Assembly: GCA_947500005.1 (NCBI GenBank) | Contig: CANMQJ010000026.1 | Span: 1 to 54,476 of the forward strand | Length of the DNA stretch: 54,476 nt | From: an uncultured Paracoccaceae bacterium | GTDB taxonomy: Bacteria; Pseudomonadota; Alphaproteobacteria; Rhodobacterales; Rhodobacteraceae | Reading direction: 5' to 3' | Shown here: positions 52,001-54,476 of the stretch, one piece after another | Layout: each line of letters starts with the position of its first letter | Position numbering within the stretch: position 1 is the stretch's first letter | The notes under the pieces: model-generated | What the model was told of the DNA's origin: nothing | Database searches by the model: none | The model's input: only the letters and a program-made list of their open reading frames with translations | Position numbers and translations under genes: made by a program

Positions 52001-53527
52001 GACGTTCTGGAAGGCAATGGCGGCAATGACGAGCTCATTGGCGGCGATGGCAGCGACCAGATGCTCGGCGGAAACGGCAACGACGTGCTGCACGGCGGCG
52101 CCGGTAACGACACGCTGAACGGAGGCGACGGGCGCGACACTGCCTCCTACGCGAATGCGGTGGTGCGCAATACCGAAGGCGAGGTGCTGGCCGGCGATTT
52201 CGGAAATGTCATCGTCGACCTCGACCAGATGACTGCCTCCGGCGCGCATGGATTCGATCGGCTTATTGACATCGAGAACGTCATCGGCGGCGCCGGAAAC
52301 GACCGCCTCACCGGCACGATGTCCAACAACGCCCTGTCCGGTGGTGCTGGAAACGACACGCTGGAAGGGGCCGGCGGCGACGATGTGCTGGTGCTGGGGC
52401 TGGGCGACGATCTGGCTTATGGGGGCGATGGCAACGACACCTTCGTGTTGGATCAGGGAAATGCGACGCTGTTCGGCGGCGCCGGTATCGACACGATCGA
52501 CCTGGGCAATCTTGAGGGCGATATCGAAATCGATCTTGTTGCCGGCACCTATTCGGGCACGCTGATCGTCGATCAGCCGGTCTGGGACGATACCGGCACG
52601 CGCGAAGCACGGGTGTTCGACGGTCAGACTATCACCCCGGAACTGGTGGAAGAGGCGACTCCCTCCTTCGCCAATACGGCCGACGATGCCAGCCGCAGAC
52701 TGCCGGCGCCCGACAGCGCAGAGGCCGAGACCTTCTCGATCCGCTACGTACCGGTTCTTCGCAGTTATTCCGGCGAATTCCACGAGATCGAACGGGTCAT
52801 CGGTGGCGCCAGCGCAACCGTTGCGCGCGGCGGCCCCGCCGACGACCTCATCGAGGGCGGCAACGCAGCCGACCGACTGATCGGGGCGGCGGGCCGCGAC
52901 GTGTTGCGCGGCCAGGACGGCACCGACACCATTGTTGGCGGTGATGGCGACGACCGGCTCTACGGTGGCAGCAGCGGCGATGACCTAAGCGACGCAGTCT
53001 ATGGCGGCGAAGGCAACGATTTCATCGACGGCGGCTATGGCAATGACAGTCTGGTGGGCGACGACGGCAATGACACGATCGAGGGCGGCTTCGGGGTCGA
53101 CACGGTGATCGGCAACAACGGCGACGACGTGCTGACAGGCTCGGCCTGGTCGGACGTTATCTTCGGCGGTAACGGGCGCGACTTCCTCAATGGTGGTTTC
53201 GGCTACGACCGGATCAACGGGGGCGACGGCGCGGATCGGTTCTTCCACCTCGGCGTGGCCGATCACGGCTCGGACTGGGTGCAGGATTATGACGCGGCCG
53301 AGGGCGACGTGCTGGTCTTCGGTCAGGGCGCGACGGCGGACCGGTTCCAGGTCAATCTCGCGCATACTGCAACGCCGGACGGGGAACGCTCGGGCGACGA
53401 CGATGTGCGGGAAGCCTTCGTAATCTATCGCCCGACGGGGCAGATCATGTGGGCCTTGGTGGATGGCGAGGGCCAGTCCAGCATCAATCTACAGGTTGGT
53501 GGCGAGGTGTTCGATCTGATGGGTTGA
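49010..53527 (+). CDS. Giant RTX calcium-binding repeat protein with helical N-terminus
   Basis: A 1505-residue secreted-type protein with no signal peptide. Residues 1-~330 are helical, with a heptad-like segment at ~115-145 (RLEDAEDRLEDFDERLETAN) and longer amphipathic helices. From ~337 to ~1410 there are many RTX nonapeptide blocks (GGxGxDxxx) broken by non-repetitive insertions, for example at 370-430 and 1180-1290. The last ~95 residues (HGSDWVQDYDAAEGDVLVFG ... INLQVGGEVFDLMG) nearly equal those of the protein at 920-4123 and are the likely type I secretion signal. AAGGGATTG precedes ATG 49010. It is probably a cell-surface, biofilm or matrix protein. No protease or lipase motif was seen. 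Confidence 0.88.
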   Translation: MAAGPELLDYRTNLAHTRSNVSDLRGEVEGMLDAVEIAREALEAAGYVEEQANEFLRTTRSMQFSLKVLEKVGPMKAVAKVMDSVLDRLESAAIRIRDKAREIDQRIERSGWPDRLEDAEDRLEDFDERLETANARLQVEVNRASNMILVFDFVGGPLNPLAGGVDTTVTPINSAMERLNGVYDSIEAELDGFRNQFNSALFSPVNRVASAFSQINDSLDFLSGPLNAAYNALKPLEPVLDAAGFIYNITVGPVVDWVIDSLGITRILDRIADRIADLIPGANALDLIEARIDGAFAEVDDFLGNVGWNTDLSGFIDDLSDDIFDLLDGDATGDIRGGTPQDDTLVGQNTADVLDPGEGNDMVQANGGDDIIFASVGDDTVFGGPGTDRLVFEENFLDFKYARPAEDGPMVFLHEGGGRQGIEVAHDVEIFVFRDVQLTQNQLLNSVFRVTQSPFTGTEGGDFIYAAVNGMAAFGLGGDDRFTGSNGADSLTGGEGNDAFVTLLGADTVNGGNGSDTWVYGENDSSGNSFTTVDLITGLTWDGSDRDTLISIENAEMYDGRDIDFRGNASGNRFVGNSGRDFIDGREGNDIIYGGGGRDLLIGGLGGDTVSGGEDSDILVAGGPVLAGRGDVYDGNEGFDTLFYSREYNNYDVGRDHSQSRIESQDASGPLNVFADTGIVRRLNDTRDQVLATDTFQNIQTLVGSDMDDFMVGRPADDNDRFFIDGGGGNDTIRSEGSTEALGGTGDDLIFATGDGGSFDGGSGEDTLDARLIDDARWSIRLSGAIGSRISAAIADETGDLGSSSADGSTTTTAWARGNLSSMEFIYLGDFADEVYLEGNDRVTVFGGDGEDRLIRASSNDGSSEAALYGEGGDDFLQLNLEGKIHGGLGDDHLNVRASGSGHVVNGNEGDDYIFVGRMEGTVNGGVGHDTLALAANSRLVSQVLVNLRSGELATPGDINGIEATVFGIEEVIGDTEISDRIVGRDEGERFIGLGGNDVLEGNGGNDELIGGDGSDQMLGGNGNDVLHGGAGNDTLNGGDGRDTASYANAVVRNTEGEVLAGDFGNVIVDLDQMTASGAHGFDRLIDIENVIGGAGNDRLTGTMSNNALSGGAGNDTLEGAGGDDVLVLGLGDDLAYGGDGNDTFVLDQGNATLFGGAGIDTIDLGNLEGDIEIDLVAGTYSGTLIVDQPVWDDTGTREARVFDGQTITPELVEEATPSFANTADDASRRLPAPDSAEAETFSIRYVPVLRSYSGEFHEIERVIGGASATVARGGPADDLIEGGNAADRLIGAAGRDVLRGQDGTDTIVGGDGDDRLYGGSSGDDLSDAVYGGEGNDFIDGGYGNDSLVGDDGNDTIEGGFGVDTVIGNNGDDVLTGSAWSDVIFGGNGRDFLNGGFGYDRINGGDGADRFFHLGVADHGSDWVQDYDAAEGDVLVFGQGATADRFQVNLAHTATPDGERSGDDDVREAFVIYRPTGQIMWALVDGEGQSSINLQVGGEVFDLMG

Positions 53528-53792
53528 CGAATATGGCCCCCTTACCATCTCGCTGGTTACCACACAGCAACCATCGGGTGAGCGATCACTCGGACTTCGT
53601 AATTTGACTTCGATCTCGCGCCCGACCGAAGCTGCTCCAGCCGACAGGGCTTGTGCTTTTGCTCGATAGAGACAGTCGACCCGAGCCTCGGTTGAAAGCC
53701 GAACGTCGTGGAAACATCATTATTCACCTGATATTGTGGTGGTCATGACGTTCATTCCCGATATGTACGATGTAGCTGAGGAATTGGAGGCC

Positions 53793-54164
53793 ATGCTGAC
53801 GAGTGTCGAGCTCAGGCGGATTGATCCGTCGCTCAACATGCGTCGCTTCTATCGCATGAGCCTGCAGCCTGATCTCTTCGGCGGCGTCGACGTGGTGCGT
53901 GAGTGGGGAAGGATCGGGTGGCGGGGCCAATCCCTGATCGAGCATCATTCTTGCGAGGAAGAAGCCTTTTCGTCGATGCTCACGCTCGAAATTTCGAAGC
54001 GAAAGAGGGGCTACCGCTCGGTCGGATCCGGGCCGAGATCCTCGAGGCGGGCGATCATCGTGGGCTGCTCACCGAGCGCTACGATCGATACAGCGAAAAC
54101 TGGCGGGTGTTCCGGATCCACCAGGAGAACTTCTGCCAAGCGCTCGGTTTCGCGCCCTCTTTGA
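53793..54164 (+). CDS. WGR-domain protein, C-terminus replaced
   Basis: The frame from ATG 53793 (GGAGG just upstream) gives a complete WGR domain: VELRRIDPSLNMRRFYRMSL, QPDLFGGVDVVREWGRIGWRG and a final KRKRGY. WGR domains bind DNA ends or nucleic acid and occur alone in many plasmid proteins. After residue ~77 the frame runs out of phase over a HipA-like fragment and stops at 54164, so the last ~45 residues are probably not native. An upstream ATG at 53745 is less likely. Confidence 0.72.
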   Translation: MLTSVELRRIDPSLNMRRFYRMSLQPDLFGGVDVVREWGRIGWRGQSLIEHHSCEEEAFSSMLTLEISKRKRGYRSVGSGPRSSRRAIIVGCSPSATIDTAKTGGCSGSTRRTSAKRSVSRPL

Positions 54165-54172
54165 AATACGAG
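54032..54172 (+). pseudogene. HipA-type kinase fragment
   Basis: In the phase starting at 54032 the sequence reads AEILEAGDHRGLLTERYDRY and then RIHQENFCQALGFAPSLKYE. The motif ERYDR...RIHQEDFCQAL...KYE is typical of the middle of HipA toxin kinases, just before the catalytic core. Only ~45 codons remain, and it overlaps the tail of the WGR frame in another phase. Confidence 0.7.
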
Positions 54173-54400
54173 CGCGCCGCGGTTCTTCCCAAACGGCGCT
54201 ATGAGATCTTCGAAGGCAAGCTCGCGTTGCCCGATCCCAATGACAACCATGTGCTGGCAGCCGCCATCGCGACGTCTGCCTCTGTCATCGTGACAGACAA
54301 TATTGCCGATCTTCCTTCAGTGGCTCTGGACCCGCATGGCACCCAGGCGATTTCCGCGGACGACTTGATCGCCGAATGCAATCGAGCTGGATCCCTCGGT
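54173..54400 (+). pseudogene. PIN-domain protein fragment
   Basis: In the same phase as the HipA fragment the sequence continues LALPDPNDNHVLAAAIATSA, then SVIVTDNIADLP and ISADDLIAE. This is the C-terminal half of a PIN-domain nuclease, where PDPNDxHVLAAA carries a catalytic Asp. The N-terminal half with the first Asp is missing. The join of HipA and PIN pieces in one open frame appears to be the product of a deletion. Confidence 0.7.
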
Positions 54401-54476
54401 GTCAATCGGCACGCAATCTTGACCCCCTATCGGCATCCAAAAATGACCCCGTTGGAGCGCACGGTAGCTGGCCCGA

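Noticed and set aside
54410..54476. Possible IS21-type end at the right edge (TTGACCCC / ATGACCCC repeats)
   Set aside because: Too short and too close to the window edge to support.

Overview
The window is high-GC alphaproteobacterial DNA, most like the Rhodobacterales (Roseobacter/Paracoccus relatives), and reads as part of a large repABC-type extrachromosomal replicon. The evidence is a complete repA-repB-repC cassette (10181-13751) with its antisense-RNA terminator, two perfect 16-bp parS palindromes just after repC, a second large ParB-like protein, and a dense set of addiction and recombination genes. Everything here comes from reading the sequence; no database was searched.

Layout. 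1-830: debris of IS6-family elements and a broken parDE pair. 920-4123: a secreted Calx-beta/RTX protein (minus strand). 4287-5812: plasmid-type ScpB and a DUF1403-like protein. 5.9-10.0 kb: three toxin-antitoxin modules (ccdAB, parDE, vapBC) interleaved with a tyrosine recombinase and a serine recombinase. 10.2-16.4 kb: repABC, parS, the ParB-like protein and a nonsense-broken hypothetical gene. 16.7-17.5 kb: an IS6 element whose transposase has lost its third catalytic residue.

17.7-25.6 kb is the most coherent block. It is a seven-gene plus-strand operon encoding an AmiC-like ligand sensor, an AmiR-like ANTAR antiterminator, two oligopeptide-type ABC permeases, a binding protein, an acetamidase/formamidase and a fused double ABC ATPase. 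A strong intrinsic terminator lies between the probable promoter and the first gene, and an upstream strand can pair with its 3' arm. This looks like an amide uptake and hydrolysis operon autoregulated by antitermination.

26.2-32.2 kb (minus strand) is a second catabolic operon: a TRAP transporter (dctP-dctQ-dctM), a glutathione S-transferase-like protein and a molybdopterin oxidoreductase. A XRE-cupin regulator is transcribed divergently from it. 33.0-47.4 kb is a sensory island bounded by insertion-sequence wreckage (IS6, IS256, IS110/IS1111, IS66). It holds an HWE histidine kinase, a methanogen-output-domain protein and two hybrid histidine kinases, one of about 1490 residues with many PAS domains.

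47.5-53.5 kb carries a NarL/LuxR response regulator and a 1505-residue RTX protein. The C-terminal ~180 residues of this protein are nearly the same as those of the RTX protein at the left end, so both probably use one type I export route. The export genes are not in the window. The right edge (53.8-54.4 kb) is a mosaic of WGR, HipA and PIN-domain fragments. Overall the window shows a stable low-copy replicon carrying two catabolic operons, a signalling island and two surface or secreted proteins, joined by repeated IS activity.
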